Below are positions 37,294 to 46,673 of a DNA stretch of 64,000 nt, piece after piece. Position 1 is the stretch's first letter; each line of letters begins with the position of its first letter. The DNA lies in the NCBI RefSeq assembly GCF_002902985.1, contig NZ_CP026167.1, positions 2,170,001 through 2,234,000 on the forward strand, written 5' to 3'. The stretch is from Leclercia sp. LSNIH1. Lineage in GTDB: Bacteria; Pseudomonadota; Gammaproteobacteria; Enterobacterales; Enterobacteriaceae. The position numbers were made by a program, and so were the translations under genes. The notes beneath the pieces are model-generated. The model saw nothing but the letters and a program-made list of their open reading frames with translations. It ran no database searches and was not told the origin of the DNA.

Positions 37294-38796
37294 ATGATAA
37301 CCAGTCGCCTCGAGATGCGCGGCATCAGCCTGGCTTTTTCTGGCTTTCAGGCGTTGTCGCAGGTGGATTTCACCCTGACGGGCGGATCGGTGCACGCGCT
37401 CACGGGCGCGAACGGCGCCGGGAAATCCACGCTGATGGCGGTGCTGTGCGGGACGCACGCCCACTATACGGGCGAAATCAGCATCAACAATCAGCCCGTC
37501 ATCATTCGTGAGCCGGTGGAGGCCAAACAGCTGGGTATCCACCTGGTGCAGCAGGAGGTGGACGTGGCGCTGATCCCCGGCCTCAGCATCGCAGAAAACA
37601 TCATGCTCGACCATCTGGCGCAGCCGGGACACCGCTTTCGCTGGGGCGCGATGCGGGAGCAGGCCCGGCAGGCGCTGGCGCAGCTCGACGTCTCCCTCGA
37701 CGTGCGACGTTCCATCGACAGTTGCACCCTGGCAGAAAAGCAGCAGATCCTGCTGGCGCGGGCGCTCTCCCATCACTGCCGCTTTCTTATTCTCGACGAA
37801 CCTACCGCGCCGCTGGATGCCCACGAGAGCGAGCGGCTGTTCACGGTTGTGCGCCGCCTGCAACAGCAGGGGATCGGGGTGGTCTTTATCTCCCACCGCA
37901 TCCATGAGCTGAAGGCGATCTGCGACACCTTAACGGTGCTGCGCGACGGCAAGCTGATTGAGTCCGGCCCGATGGCGAATCTCAGTGGGGAGGCGATTGT
38001 CGAGAAGATGCTCGGCCATGCGCTGACCGATATCTACCCCCCTGCGCGACCAAAGCACAGCGCCGAAACGCTGCTGCGGGTGGAAGGGCTGCACGACGAA
38101 GGGCTGCTGAAGGATATCTCCCTGCATCTGCGTAAGGGGGAGATTCTTGGAATCGCCGGGCTGGCGGGGGCCGGAAAAACCGAGCTCTGCAAGGCGCTCT
38201 TTGGCGCGACCAAAAGCCAGGTGGCGAAGGGCGAGCTGAACCAGCAGCCGTGGACGCCGCGCGACCCGGCAGACTCCGTGCTGCGCGGGCTGGCGCTGGT
38301 GCCGGAGGAGCGGCGTAAAGAGGGCATTTTTATCGATGAGCCGGTGAGCATGAACCTGGCTGTGTCAGCGGATAACTCCTTTTCACGCTGGAGTCTGTTT
38401 GGTCATCGCCAGGCGTGGCGCTGGGCCGAAGAGGTGATCGCCCGGGTGGGTGTGCGCACCCGCGGGCCAGGGCAGGTACTGCGCCGTCTGTCGGGCGGCA
38501 ACCAGCAAAAGGTGGCGATTGGCAAGTGGCTGCGCGGTAACGCCCAGGTGCTGATCTTCGACGAGCCCACCAAAGGGGTGGACGTGAAGGCCAAAACCGA
38601 TCTGTTCCAGCTTATTGACGGCCTGGCGCGGGAAGGCAAAGGGGTGATTTACGCCTCGGGCGAGTTCGCTGAGCTGGTGGGGCTGTGTGACCGCATCTGC
38701 GTGCTGTGGGACGGGCGCATCGTGGCGGAAGTGGACGGGGCAAGCGCCCGGGAAGAGACATTACTTTATTATTCAACCGGAGGAACGGCGTCGTGA
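37294..38796 (+). CDS. Ribose-type sugar ABC transporter ATP-binding protein
   Basis: Two fused ATPase domains in 500 aa, as in RbsA/AraG-type importers. Domain 1 has Walker A GANGAGKST and a degenerate signature (CTLAEKQQILLARAL); domain 2 has GLAGAGKTE, VPEERRKEGIF and a full signature LSGGNQQKVAIGKWL. ATG 37294 follows AGGA; an in-frame start at 37249 is less likely. The stop overlaps the GTG start of the permease gene. The substrate is not shown by sequence; position beside mtn genes points to methylthioribose (inference). Confidence 0.93.
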   Translation: MITSRLEMRGISLAFSGFQALSQVDFTLTGGSVHALTGANGAGKSTLMAVLCGTHAHYTGEISINNQPVIIREPVEAKQLGIHLVQQEVDVALIPGLSIAENIMLDHLAQPGHRFRWGAMREQARQALAQLDVSLDVRRSIDSCTLAEKQQILLARALSHHCRFLILDEPTAPLDAHESERLFTVVRRLQQQGIGVVFISHRIHELKAICDTLTVLRDGKLIESGPMANLSGEAIVEKMLGHALTDIYPPARPKHSAETLLRVEGLHDEGLLKDISLHLRKGEILGIAGLAGAGKTELCKALFGATKSQVAKGELNQQPWTPRDPADSVLRGLALVPEERRKEGIFIDEPVSMNLAVSADNSFSRWSLFGHRQAWRWAEEVIARVGVRTRGPGQVLRRLSGGNQQKVAIGKWLRGNAQVLIFDEPTKGVDVKAKTDLFQLIDGLAREGKGVIYASGEFAELVGLCDRICVLWDGRIVAEVDGASAREETLLYYSTGGTAS

Positions 38797-39788
38797 GCAA
38801 GGCCCTTTCAGTCAACGAGGCGGTGTCTGGCCGTCAGCACATTTTCGATTTTCTCTATAAATGGGGCATGTTGCTGACGGTGGTCGCGCTGGTGGCCATT
38901 TTCGGCCTGGCGTCGGAGAACTTCCTCGACCCCAACAACATCATCAACATTCTGCGCTCCATTGCCATCGTGACGGTGATTGCCGTCGGGGTCTCCATCT
39001 CGCTGACCATCGGCGGGTTTGACCTCTCGGTGGGGTCGACGGCGTCGCTGGCGAATGCGCTGGTGATCTCGCTCTTCGTCTGGCACGGCTTCGGCACCAC
39101 CGAATCGATTCTCATCACTCTGGCGCTCTGCACCCTGGTGGGGCTGTTTAACGCCTTTTTAATCGTCATTCTGCGCATTCCCGACATGCTCGCCACCCTC
39201 GCCAGCCTGTTTGTGATCCAGGGCGTGGCGATGACCTACAGCTATGGCGGGTCGATCACCGAGAACATGGTCCTGCCGAGCGGCGACATGGCGGAGGGGA
39301 CCATTCCGGCAGCCTTTGGCGCGCTGGGGCAGGTGCCGACCATCGTCATTATCATGCTGGCGGTGACGCTGCTGGCGCAGCTGGGGCTGTCGCTCACCAC
39401 CCACGGTCGCCGGATGTACGCCATTGGCGGTAACCCGGAGGCGGCGCGCTTATCCGGGATCCGCACCACCCGCTACAAGGTGGCGGCCTATGTGATCGCC
39501 TCGCTGCTGGCGGGGCTTGGCGGGATTCTGCTCGCCTCGCGCATTGGCTCCTCGCAGGTGAATGCCGGCGGCGGCTATCTGATGGATGCGGTGGCGGCGG
39601 CGTGGATCGGCTTTTCGCTGGCGGGCTCCGGTAAACCGAACGCGCTGGGCACCCTGGTAGGGGCGGTGATCCTCGGGGTGCTCTCCAACGGGCTGGTGAT
39701 GCTCTCGGTACCCTATTACGCCATGGACATTATAAAAGGGCTGGTGCTTGCGGTGGCACTGGCGATGACGTACGTACAAAAACGCTAA
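38793..39788 (+). CDS. Ribose-type sugar ABC transporter permease
   Basis: 331-aa membrane permease of the RbsC/AraH group with about 8-10 hydrophobic spans; family segments GVSISLTIGGFDLSVGS, NAFLIVILRIPDMLATLA and GGNPEAARLSGI are present. The GTG start overlaps the upstream stop by four bases (GTGA), so it is translationally coupled to the ATPase gene. A binding-protein gene follows 20 bases later. Confidence 0.93.
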   Translation: MSKALSVNEAVSGRQHIFDFLYKWGMLLTVVALVAIFGLASENFLDPNNIINILRSIAIVTVIAVGVSISLTIGGFDLSVGSTASLANALVISLFVWHGFGTTESILITLALCTLVGLFNAFLIVILRIPDMLATLASLFVIQGVAMTYSYGGSITENMVLPSGDMAEGTIPAAFGALGQVPTIVIIMLAVTLLAQLGLSLTTHGRRMYAIGGNPEAARLSGIRTTRYKVAAYVIASLLAGLGGILLASRIGSSQVNAGGGYLMDAVAAAWIGFSLAGSGKPNALGTLVGAVILGVLSNGLVMLSVPYYAMDIIKGLVLAVALAMTYVQKR

Positions 39789-39808
39789 CAACACAACGGG
39801 ATAACAGA

Positions 39809-40873
39809 ATGAAAAAAGTTGCACTCTCTTTGCTGACGCTGGGATTACTGAGTTCACTGCCGGGCTATGGGGCGACCCCTGCGCCGGTGCCGGCGGCGAT
39901 TGCCAACCATGACGGGCAGATCCGCATCGCGGTGATCCGCAACCTCGGCTCCGACGACAACACCACCCAGTTTGTGGCCGGGGCGATTCAGGAAGGGAAA
40001 AAGCTCGGCTTTAAGGTCAGCACCTTTTTAAGCAACGGCGACGATGCCAAATTCCAGGACTTCGTTAACCAGGCCATCAGCCAGAAGTATGACGGGATTA
40101 TTCTCTCTCAGGGGCGTGACCCGTACTCCACCGCGCTGGTGAAAAAGGCGGTGGATGCCGGGATCAAGGTGGCGGTGTTTGATACTGCGGTGAACGGCGA
40201 GATCCCGGGCGTGACGGTGACCCAGCAGGATGACGCCTCCCTGACCAACCTCTCGTTCGGCCAACTGGTGAAGGATTTCAACGGCAAGGCTAACATCATC
40301 AAGCTATGGGTGGCGGGCTTCCCGCCGATGGAGCGCCGTCAGACCGCTTACCAGGCGTTGCTGAAGGCGAACCCGGGCATTAAAGAGCTGGAGTCCATCG
40401 GGGCGGTATCGTCCGATGTGCAGGGCGACACCGCCAACAAGGTGGGCGCGGTGCTGGCGAAATACCCGAAAGGCAAGATCGACGCCATCTGGGGCACCTG
40501 GGATGCCTTCAGCCAGGGCGCTTATAAAGCGCTGAAAGAGAATGGCCGCACCGAGATCAAACTCTACAGCATCGATATCTCCAACCAGGATCTGCAGCTG
40601 ATGCGCGAAGCGGGCAGCCCGTGGGTGGTGAGCGTGGCGGTCGATCCGAAGCTGATTGGCGCGACGAACGTGCGTCTGATCGCCAATAAAATTGCCGGAG
40701 AAGCGACGCCTGCGACCTATGACTTTAAAGCCGCGGCTATTCCGCAGGCGCTGCTGTCGGCCCAGCCGGGTGCGGTGAACGTGGCCTCTTTAGGCAAAAT
40801 CATTCCAGGCTGGGGCCAGACCGACGATTTTATCGCCCCGTGGTTCGCGACGCTGGAAGCGAAGGCTAAATAA
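39809..40873 (+). CDS. Sugar ABC transporter substrate-binding protein
   Basis: 354-aa periplasmic binding protein. Signal peptide MKKVALSLLTLGLLSSLPGYG is followed by a mature part of the RbsB type: RIAVIRNLGSDDNTTQF, DGIILSQGRDPYS, KVAVFDTAVNG and the hinge-side IWGTWDAFSQGAYKAL. Third gene of the transporter operon. REP sequences and then the LVIVD-protein gene follow. Confidence 0.93.
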   Translation: MKKVALSLLTLGLLSSLPGYGATPAPVPAAIANHDGQIRIAVIRNLGSDDNTTQFVAGAIQEGKKLGFKVSTFLSNGDDAKFQDFVNQAISQKYDGIILSQGRDPYSTALVKKAVDAGIKVAVFDTAVNGEIPGVTVTQQDDASLTNLSFGQLVKDFNGKANIIKLWVAGFPPMERRQTAYQALLKANPGIKELESIGAVSSDVQGDTANKVGAVLAKYPKGKIDAIWGTWDAFSQGAYKALKENGRTEIKLYSIDISNQDLQLMREAGSPWVVSVAVDPKLIGATNVRLIANKIAGEATPATYDFKAAAIPQALLSAQPGAVNVASLGKIIPGWGQTDDFIAPWFATLEAKAK

Positions 40874-40877
40874 ACTT

Positions 40878-40947
40878 TGCCGGGTGGCGGCTGCGCCTTA
40901 CCCGGCCTACGGACAGTAGGCCCGGTAAGCGCAGCGCCACCGGGCAA
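40878..40947. repeat. BIME between the binding-protein gene and the LVIVD gene
   Basis: Two facing REP units, GCCGGGTGGCGGCTGCGCC... and GTAGGCCCGGTAAGCGC..., directly before the ribosome site of the next gene. Confidence 0.8.
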
Positions 40948-40958
40948 CAGGAGGTTGT

Positions 40959-42200
40959 GTGACCGCATTACCCACCCCCGAATACAGCCGCAATATGCGC
41001 TTAATCGGCCACAGCGACCAGGGCGGACGCCCGGACGGCGTGCAGCTGATGGTGCATCGCGGCTTCGCCTATATTGGGCATATGGTGTCGCAGGGCTTTT
41101 CCATCGTCGACGTGCGCGATCCAAAGAACCCGAAGGCGGCGGGCTATGTGCCTGCGCCGCCGGGCACCTGGAACGTGCATCTGCAGGCCCATGACGATCT
41201 GCTGCTGGTGATCAACGCCCGGGATCTGTTTGCCGATGCCCGCTTTGCTGACGAAAAGGTCTACTACACCCGCCAGGTGGGGGAGACGGTCAGCGACGTG
41301 CAGGACAAAGGCTGGAGCGCCGGGCTGCGCATCTTTGATATCTCCACTCCGGATAAGCCGCGGGAAATCAGCTTCCTGTCGCTAAGCGGCATCGGCATTC
41401 ACCGCATCTGGTACGTGGGCGGGCGCTGGGCCTACGTCTCGGCGCTGATCGACGGCTTTACCGATTACATTTTCCTGACCATCGATCTGGCGGACCCGCG
41501 CAAACCCGAAGTGGCGGGGCGCTGGTGGCTGCCGGGGATGAACCAGGCGGCAGGGGAGACCCCCAACTGGCCGGAAGGCAAACGCTACGCCCTGCATCAC
41601 GCCATCATCGCCGGGGATACCGCCTACGGCAGCTGGCGCGACGGCGGCCTGACCCTGCTGGATGTAAAGGATCGCAGCCAGCCGAAATTGATCAGCCATC
41701 GCAACTGGAGCCCGCCGTTTGGTGGCGGCACCCACACCGCGCTGCCGCTGCCGGACCGGGATCTGCTGGTGGTGCTGGATGAAGCGGTGCTCGACAATCA
41801 GGAGGATGGGGAGAAGCTGATCTGGCTGTTTGATATTCGCGAGCCATCGAACCCGGTCAGCATCGCGACCTTCCCGCAGCCAAACGAGCGGGATTATGTG
41901 GCGAAAGGGGCGCATTTCGGGCCGCACAATTTACATGAGAACCGCCCCGGGAGCTTTGTCAGCTCAACGCTGATTTTTGCCACCTACCAGAACGCCGGGG
42001 TGCGCGCCTATGATATCTCCGATCCCTACCGTCCGGTGGAAACCGGCGCGCTGGTGCCTGCCGCACCGGAGAAAATGATGGATACGCGACCCAACCGCCC
42101 GCAGGTGATCCAGTCCTGCGATCTGTTTGTCGATGCACAGGGGATTATCTACAGCACCGACTACAACGGCGGGCTGTCGGTAATTGAGTATTTAGGTTGA
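40959..42200 (+). CDS. LVIVD repeat-containing protein, function unknown
   Basis: 413-aa protein made of repeated beta-propeller-like units of the LVIVD type, each with a GxAYI/VxD-like core: FAYIGHMVSQGFSIVDVRDP, LRIFDISTPDKP, IFLTIDLADPRKP, LTLLDVKDRSQP, IWLFDIREPSNP, VRAYDISDPYRP, LSVIEYLG. No signal peptide, so cytoplasmic. Start GTG 40959 has AGGAGG upstream. It follows the sugar transporter genes and may belong to the same unit despite the BIME. What it binds or does is not known; a lactonase-like or scaffold role would be speculation. Confidence 0.85.
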   Translation: MTALPTPEYSRNMRLIGHSDQGGRPDGVQLMVHRGFAYIGHMVSQGFSIVDVRDPKNPKAAGYVPAPPGTWNVHLQAHDDLLLVINARDLFADARFADEKVYYTRQVGETVSDVQDKGWSAGLRIFDISTPDKPREISFLSLSGIGIHRIWYVGGRWAYVSALIDGFTDYIFLTIDLADPRKPEVAGRWWLPGMNQAAGETPNWPEGKRYALHHAIIAGDTAYGSWRDGGLTLLDVKDRSQPKLISHRNWSPPFGGGTHTALPLPDRDLLVVLDEAVLDNQEDGEKLIWLFDIREPSNPVSIATFPQPNERDYVAKGAHFGPHNLHENRPGSFVSSTLIFATYQNAGVRAYDISDPYRPVETGALVPAAPEKMMDTRPNRPQVIQSCDLFVDAQGIIYSTDYNGGLSVIEYLG

Positions 42201-42205
42201 GTTTT

Positions 42206-42280
42206 TGCCGGGTGGCGGCATCGCCTTACCGGGCCTACATTCGAATCGTAGGCCCGGTAAGCGTTAGCGCCACCGGGCAA
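42206..42280. repeat. BIME between the LVIVD gene and mtnK
   Basis: Two facing REP units in the convergent gap (GCCGGGTGGCGGCATCGCC... and GTAGGCCCGGTAAGCGTTAG...). Confidence 0.8.
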
Positions 42281-42291
42281 ACAGACCGCAC

Positions 42292-43491
42292 CTAACTGTA
42301 CTGACGCACCCGCGCCACCAGCTCATCCACGCTGTCGATACGGTCGGCAATGACGATTAACGCTTTACCGAGCGTAATGGCGTGGCGCAGGCATTCGTGG
42401 CGCATCTCGTCATCACGGATGGTGTCGATATCCGCCACGTGTGACAGGCCCACGCTGCGGCGGATCAGCTCGGTGCCGCAGAAGCCAATCGCGTCGTGCC
42501 AGACCTTTTTCAGAAACGCGCTGGCATAACCCGGCACGCTGAGCGCCGCATCGCGGGATTTCTCCGTTGCCAGCGCCTGGAAACGTTCCGCGAAGGTATT
42601 CCAGAGTTCCTGGATATCGATCAGGCGCTGTTCACGCCCGGCCGCTGCATCCCGGATGCCAAGGTGGCCCGGCAGGCCGCAGAAGTTCAGCAGCAGGTTG
42701 CCGATGGCGGTGCCGATATCAAACCCAATCGGGCCGAAATAACCGAACTCGGCGTCAATGGCCTTCAGGCTGCCCTCGGCGACAAAAATCGAGCCGCTGT
42801 GAATGTCGCCGTGCAGCAGCGCTTCGGCCTGGGAGAAGAAGCGGTGTTTCAGGGCGGCGACGGCAATTTTCAGCTGGGCGTCGTCGCGCAGGGCGGCCAC
42901 GTCGCTTTCCAGCGCCGCCGGGTAGTTGTTACGCGCGTGGATCTGGTACGGATCGTTGAAGATGAGATCTTCGGTGATCTCGCACATCGCCGGGTTGAGG
43001 AGCTTCGCCACCTGCGCTTTTTTGGTATGCGGGTGCAGGTAAAAATCGCTGGTGTGGAACAGGGCGTGAGCGAGGTACTCCCCCAGCTGACGTGCTGCCT
43101 GGGGGTAAAACACATTGTTAATCAGCTCCCCGCGCCAGATCTTATGGCTGGAGAGATCTTCCATCACCATCACCGCCAGATCCGGGTCGAAGTGGTGGAT
43201 TTTGACCGTATGCTGCGGGCTGTGCTGATAGTGCTCCACCAGAGTTTGCGCTTCGAGGCGGGCGCGATCCAGCGTCAGCGGCCAGGATTCCCCCACGCAG
43301 CGCACGTAGGGCAGGGCCTGCTTTACGATGATGCGGCTGACGCCTGCGTTATCGAAAATTTTAAACACCAGATTGAGGTTACCGTCGCCTACCTCCTGCG
43401 CCTCTACCAGCGAGGCGGGATCGTCGAGGCCGCCAAACTGTTGGGCATACGCTACGGCGTCCTGAGCGGTAAAGGTATGGTATTGCGACAT
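42292..43491 (-). CDS. mtnK: 5-methylthioribose kinase MtnK
   Basis: Phosphorylates methylthioribose to methylthioribose 1-phosphate in methionine salvage. 399 aa, the length of the Klebsiella enzyme. Kinase-like motifs are [14 protein letters not shown] (catalytic loop) and [16 protein letters not shown] (metal-binding loop); the N-terminus is [19 protein letters not shown]. Start 43491 is chosen by that match; the frame continues upstream through the MetJ boxes and cannot be coding there. Divergent from mtnA. E. coli K-12 has no mtnK. Confidence 0.96.
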   Translation of the reverse strand: MSQYHTFTAQDAVAYAQQFGGLDDPASLVEAQEVGDGNLNLVFKIFDNAGVSRIIVKQALPYVRCVGESWPLTLDRARLEAQTLVEHYQHSPQHTVKIHHFDPDLAVMVMEDLSSHKIWRGELINNVFYPQAARQLGEYLAHALFHTSDFYLHPHTKKAQVAKLLNPAMCEITEDLIFNDPYQIHARNNYPAALESDVAALRDDAQLKIAVAALKHRFFSQAEALLHGDIHSGSIFVAEGSLKAIDAEFGYFGPIGFDIGTAIGNLLLNFCGLPGHLGIRDAAAGREQRLIDIQELWNTFAERFQALATEKSRDAALSVPGYASAFLKKVWHDAIGFCGTELIRRSVGLSHVADIDTIRDDEMRHECLRHAITLGKALIVIADRIDSVDELVARVRQYS

Positions 43492-43520
43492 TGCCTGTTC
43501 CTCATCTGTTCCGGTAATAA

Positions 43521-43544
43521 AGACATTTAGACGTCTATACATCT
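43521..43544. promoter_or_regulatory. Three tandem MetJ boxes between mtnK and mtnA
   Basis: AGACATTT (43521-43528), AGACGTCT (43529-43536, perfect consensus) and ATACATCT (43537-43544) are contiguous 8-base met boxes, the pattern bound by tandem MetJ dimers with S-adenosylmethionine. The site can control both divergent genes. Confidence 0.85.
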
Positions 43545-43596
43545 GAATTTTATCCTGACACAATGTGCTACAACAACGCAACAGAGAATTAACGAC

Positions 43597-44625
43597 ATGC
43601 AGAGATTACAGACGACCAGCCTGCGGGTGACGGAAAATCAGCTATTTATTCTCGACCAACAGGCGCTTCCGCAGGAGAAACGCTGGCTGGATGCGACAAC
43701 GGTAGAGGCGCTGGTGGGACATATTCACGCCCTGCGCGTGCGGGGCGCGCCGCTGATTGGGCTTTCTGCCAGCCTGCTGTTGGCGCTGCTGGCGGAAAAC
43801 GGCCATAGCCGGGATGAACTGGCGGTGGCGCTGGAGACGCTGCGCGCCTCGCGTCCGACCGCGGTCAACCTGATGAACAATCTCGACCGTATGAAACAGG
43901 CGCTGTGGCAGGAGGATTTTGTCCCGGCGCTGGTGGCAGAGGCGCTGCGCCTGATCGACGAAGATAAGCAGCTCTGCGACGCGATTGCCCATGCAGGCAG
44001 CGCGCTGGTGAAGCCCGGCAGCCGCCTGCTCACCCATTGCAATACCGGTGGCCTGGCGACCGCCGGTGTGGGCACCGCGCTGGGGGTGATTGCCCTTGCC
44101 CATCAGCAGGGCAAGGTCAGCAACGTCTGGGTGGATGAGACCCGTCCGCTGTTGCAGGGCGGCAGGCTGACGGCCTGGGAGCTGGGTGAGCTGGGCGTGC
44201 CGTATAGTCTGATCACCGATTCAATGGCCGCCAGCCTGATGGCCAAAGGCCAGGTGGACGCGGTGTGGGTGGGGGCGGATCGCATTGCCGCTAACGGCGA
44301 TGTGGCGAATAAAATCGGCACCTACTCCCTGGCGGTACTGGCGAAATTCCACGGTATTCCCTTCTATGTGGCCGCCCCGCAAACCACGCTCGATCCGAAC
44401 TGCCCGAACGGGGAGGCGATCCCTATTGAACAGCGCGATGCCCGGGAAGTGACCGGCGTGGCGGGGAGCTTCGGTGCGGTGCAGTGGGCGCCCACTGACG
44501 CACAGGTCTATAACCCGGCGTTCGACGTCACGCCAGCGTCACTGATAAGTGGGTGGGTGCTGGATACGGGCGTGGTGCGGCCGGAAGAGGTGGCGAAGGG
44601 ATTTTTTGGCAAGGGTGCGGTCTGA
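43597..44625 (+). CDS. mtnA: Methylthioribose-1-phosphate isomerase MtnA
   Basis: Isomerises methylthioribose 1-phosphate to methylthioribulose 1-phosphate. 342 aa, eIF2B-alpha-like fold with [13 protein letters not shown], active-site cysteine in [14 protein letters not shown] and aspartate in [19 protein letters not shown] (cited in parts). Start ATG 43597 follows AGAG. Divergent from mtnK with MetJ boxes between; followed by a BIME and convergent mtnD. Confidence 0.96.
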   Translation: MQRLQTTSLRVTENQLFILDQQALPQEKRWLDATTVEALVGHIHALRVRGAPLIGLSASLLLALLAENGHSRDELAVALETLRASRPTAVNLMNNLDRMKQALWQEDFVPALVAEALRLIDEDKQLCDAIAHAGSALVKPGSRLLTHCNTGGLATAGVGTALGVIALAHQQGKVSNVWVDETRPLLQGGRLTAWELGELGVPYSLITDSMAASLMAKGQVDAVWVGADRIAANGDVANKIGTYSLAVLAKFHGIPFYVAAPQTTLDPNCPNGEAIPIEQRDAREVTGVAGSFGAVQWAPTDAQVYNPAFDVTPASLISGWVLDTGVVRPEEVAKGFFGKGAV

Positions 44626-44629
44626 ATAA

Positions 44630-44703
44630 TGCCGGGTGGCGCTAACGCTTACCCGGCCTACAAACCGTTTGTAGGTCCGTGCAAGCGCAGCGCCGCCGGG
44701 CAG
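44630..44703. repeat. BIME between mtnA and mtnD
   Basis: Facing REP units GCCGGGTGGCGCTAACGC... and GTAGGTCCGTGCAAGCGCAG... in the convergent gap. Confidence 0.8.
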
Positions 44704-44712
44704 GGCATGGTG

Positions 44713-45255
44713 CTACGACAATCTCGGATAGCTATCTGCAATCGCATCCCCGGTAAACTGCGCCACCCAGCCTTCCGGGTTATCGAAAATCCGGATCGCG
44801 GTAAAGTTCGGCTCAGAGCCCATATCAAACCAGTGCGGCGTACCGGCGGGAACGGAGATCAGGTCGTTCTTCTCGCATAACACCTGACAGACCTGGTCGC
44901 CAATGTGCAGGCAGAACAGCCCGGCGCCTTCAACAAAGAAACGCACTTCATCTTCGCCGTGGGTGTGTTCATTGAGAAACTTCGCCCGCAGGGCCTCTTT
45001 TTGCGGGTTATCCGCGCGCAGGCTGATGACATCCCAGCTCTGGTAGCCCTTCTCCGCCACCAGCTTATCGATGGCGTGCTGGTAGGCATTAATCACCGTC
45101 TCCGGCGACGGATCGCGGCCCAGATCGCGGTCGGCTTCCCAGCGCTCAAAGCGGACGCCGCGGGCGTTCAGCTGCTGCTGGATCGCCTCAGCGTCGGTGC
45201 TGTGCCACTCCGGCTGGCTGGCTTCTTTATCTGAATAAATGGTCAATGCGCTCAT
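44713..45255 (-). CDS. mtnD: Acireductone dioxygenase MtnD
   Basis: Cupin metalloenzyme; the Fe form makes the 2-oxo precursor of methionine (KMTB) and formate, and the Ni form makes a shunt product. 180 aa with metal motif [15 protein letters not shown] (His-x-His-x4-Glu) and the fourth ligand in GTPHWFDMG. Its ATG overlaps the mtnC stop (ATGA). Order mtnB-mtnC-mtnD reading leftward, one operon. Confidence 0.96.
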   Translation of the reverse strand: MSALTIYSDKEASQPEWHSTDAEAIQQQLNARGVRFERWEADRDLGRDPSPETVINAYQHAIDKLVAEKGYQSWDVISLRADNPQKEALRAKFLNEHTHGEDEVRFFVEGAGLFCLHIGDQVCQVLCEKNDLISVPAGTPHWFDMGSEPNFTAIRIFDNPEGWVAQFTGDAIADSYPRLS

Positions 45256-45941
45256 GAAGGGATCTGCTCCGGATTGATGTCGTCAAACTGATGCACCTGA
45301 TGGTGATGGCTGGCCCCGTCCTCATCGCCGCGAATCAGCTGCAGGGTGCGAAAACCGGCCTGTTCCGCGGCATCCAGCTCCTGATGAATATCCGACAGGA
45401 AGAGGATCTGCGAGGGTGCTGCGCCAATCTGGGCCGCAATATTCTGATAAGACGCTACCTCGCGCTTGGCACCTATGTGGGTATCAAAATAGCCGCTGAA
45501 CAGATGAGTAATATCACCTTCGTCGCTGTAGCCAAATAACAGTTTCTGCGCCGCCACGGAGCCGGAGGAATAAACATAGAGATCAATGCCCTGCGCTTTC
45601 CATTTTTCGAGAGAGGGCAGAACGTCCGGATAGAGATGGCCGGTGAAGTCGCCGTTGACGTAACCCTCCCGCCAGATGATCCCCTGCAACGCTTTGAGCG
45701 CTGTCGATTTGCGATCGTCATCCATAAAGGCGAACAGGGTGTCAATCAGATCCCGGGTGCTGGCCTGCGGCTGGTCAATCTCTTCGCGCAGATTGTCCAG
45801 AATGGTGTTGACCGGTTCGGCATACTGCTGGGCGTTGATAAAGGCCGCCAGCCGCTCGCGCGCATAAGGGAACAGAACATTGTGGACAAAACGAATATCG
45901 CTGGTGGTGCCTTCAATATCCGTCACAATCGCGCGAATCAT
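45252..45941 (-). CDS. mtnC: Acireductone synthase MtnC (enolase-phosphatase)
   Basis: Bifunctional HAD enzyme that enolises and dephosphorylates the diketo intermediate. 229 aa with HAD motif [12 protein letters not shown], motif II YVYSSGS and motif [25 protein letters not shown] 45941 is the normal start; the frame's extension to 45974 lies in mtnB. Overlaps both neighbours by 4 bases, so the three genes are translationally coupled. Confidence 0.96.
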   Translation of the reverse strand: MIRAIVTDIEGTTSDIRFVHNVLFPYARERLAAFINAQQYAEPVNTILDNLREEIDQPQASTRDLIDTLFAFMDDDRKSTALKALQGIIWREGYVNGDFTGHLYPDVLPSLEKWKAQGIDLYVYSSGSVAAQKLLFGYSDEGDITHLFSGYFDTHIGAKREVASYQNIAAQIGAAPSQILFLSDIHQELDAAEQAGFRTLQLIRGDEDGASHHHQVHQFDDINPEQIPS

Positions 45942-46552
45942 ACTCTCTCCAGTTGTCGTAAACGCATCTCGCACTCGAACAGGAATTCGAGGCCTTCAAG
46001 GTGACGCCGGGCTTCGGCCACGTCGCGTCCCCAGCAGGTTAAGCCATGACCGCGCAGAAGAAAACCATAATTCAGCGGGCGCTCCCGACCGTAATGGGCG
46101 ATTCGCGAGGCCAGGGCGTCGATATCCTGGTCGTTATCAAACACGGCGATGGGCACCGTATCGAGGTGGCTGGTCTGGCCGCGGAGTGATTTCTGCATCT
46201 CAAAGCCGCTGAGGCGTAGCTCCGGCGCTTTCACCAGTCGGGAGAGCACCGTGGCGTTGACCGTATGCACATGTAGCACCGCGTTGGCCTCCGGGAAGAG
46301 GCGATAAATCAGAGTATGCAGGCCAGTTTCTGCGGAAGGCTTACGCCCGGAGGGGGCGCGGTTGGTGGCAATCTCAACCTGCAGGAAATCCGCGGGCGTC
46401 AGGCTGCCTTTGTCTTTGCCGGACTCGCTGAGCCAGCACCAGGTCTCATCCTGCCGCACGGACATATTGCCCCCGGTGGCGGGTGCCCATCCCTTTGCGC
46501 CGATCCAGTGGCAGGCATCCACCAGGGCTGTGAGTCGCAGGTCGTCTGTCAT
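45938..46552 (-). CDS. mtnB: Methylthioribulose-1-phosphate dehydratase MtnB
   Basis: Class II aldolase-fold zinc enzyme. 204 aa with [26 protein letters not shown], metal ligands in [15 protein letters not shown] and [11 protein letters not shown], and the C-terminal [15 protein letters not shown]. Start ATG 46552 matches the Klebsiella enzyme; the upstream part to 46582 is in the promoter region. First gene of mtnBCD and divergent from mtnE. Confidence 0.96.
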   Translation of the reverse strand: MTDDLRLTALVDACHWIGAKGWAPATGGNMSVRQDETWCWLSESGKDKGSLTPADFLQVEIATNRAPSGRKPSAETGLHTLIYRLFPEANAVLHVHTVNATVLSRLVKAPELRLSGFEMQKSLRGQTSHLDTVPIAVFDNDQDIDALASRIAHYGRERPLNYGFLLRGHGLTCWGRDVAEARRHLEGLEFLFECEMRLRQLERV

Positions 46553-46582
46553 CCTTCTTACCTCTTCGGCCAGGAATATCAT

Positions 46583-46606
46583 TATGGTTTAGACGTCTAA
46601 GCGTCT
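46583..46606. promoter_or_regulatory. Tandem MetJ boxes between mtnB and mtnE
   Basis: AGACGTCT (46591-46598, perfect) and AAGCGTCT (46599-46606), with a weaker TATGGTTT in register at 46583-46590. Same arrangement as at 43521-43544, so the second divergent pair is also predicted to be MetJ-repressed. Confidence 0.8.
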
Positions 46607-46673
46607 TGATTGCCAAATACTAACATCGTGTTATAGTGGCAGCAACATATGTATTACATACAGGTCCGTCGAC

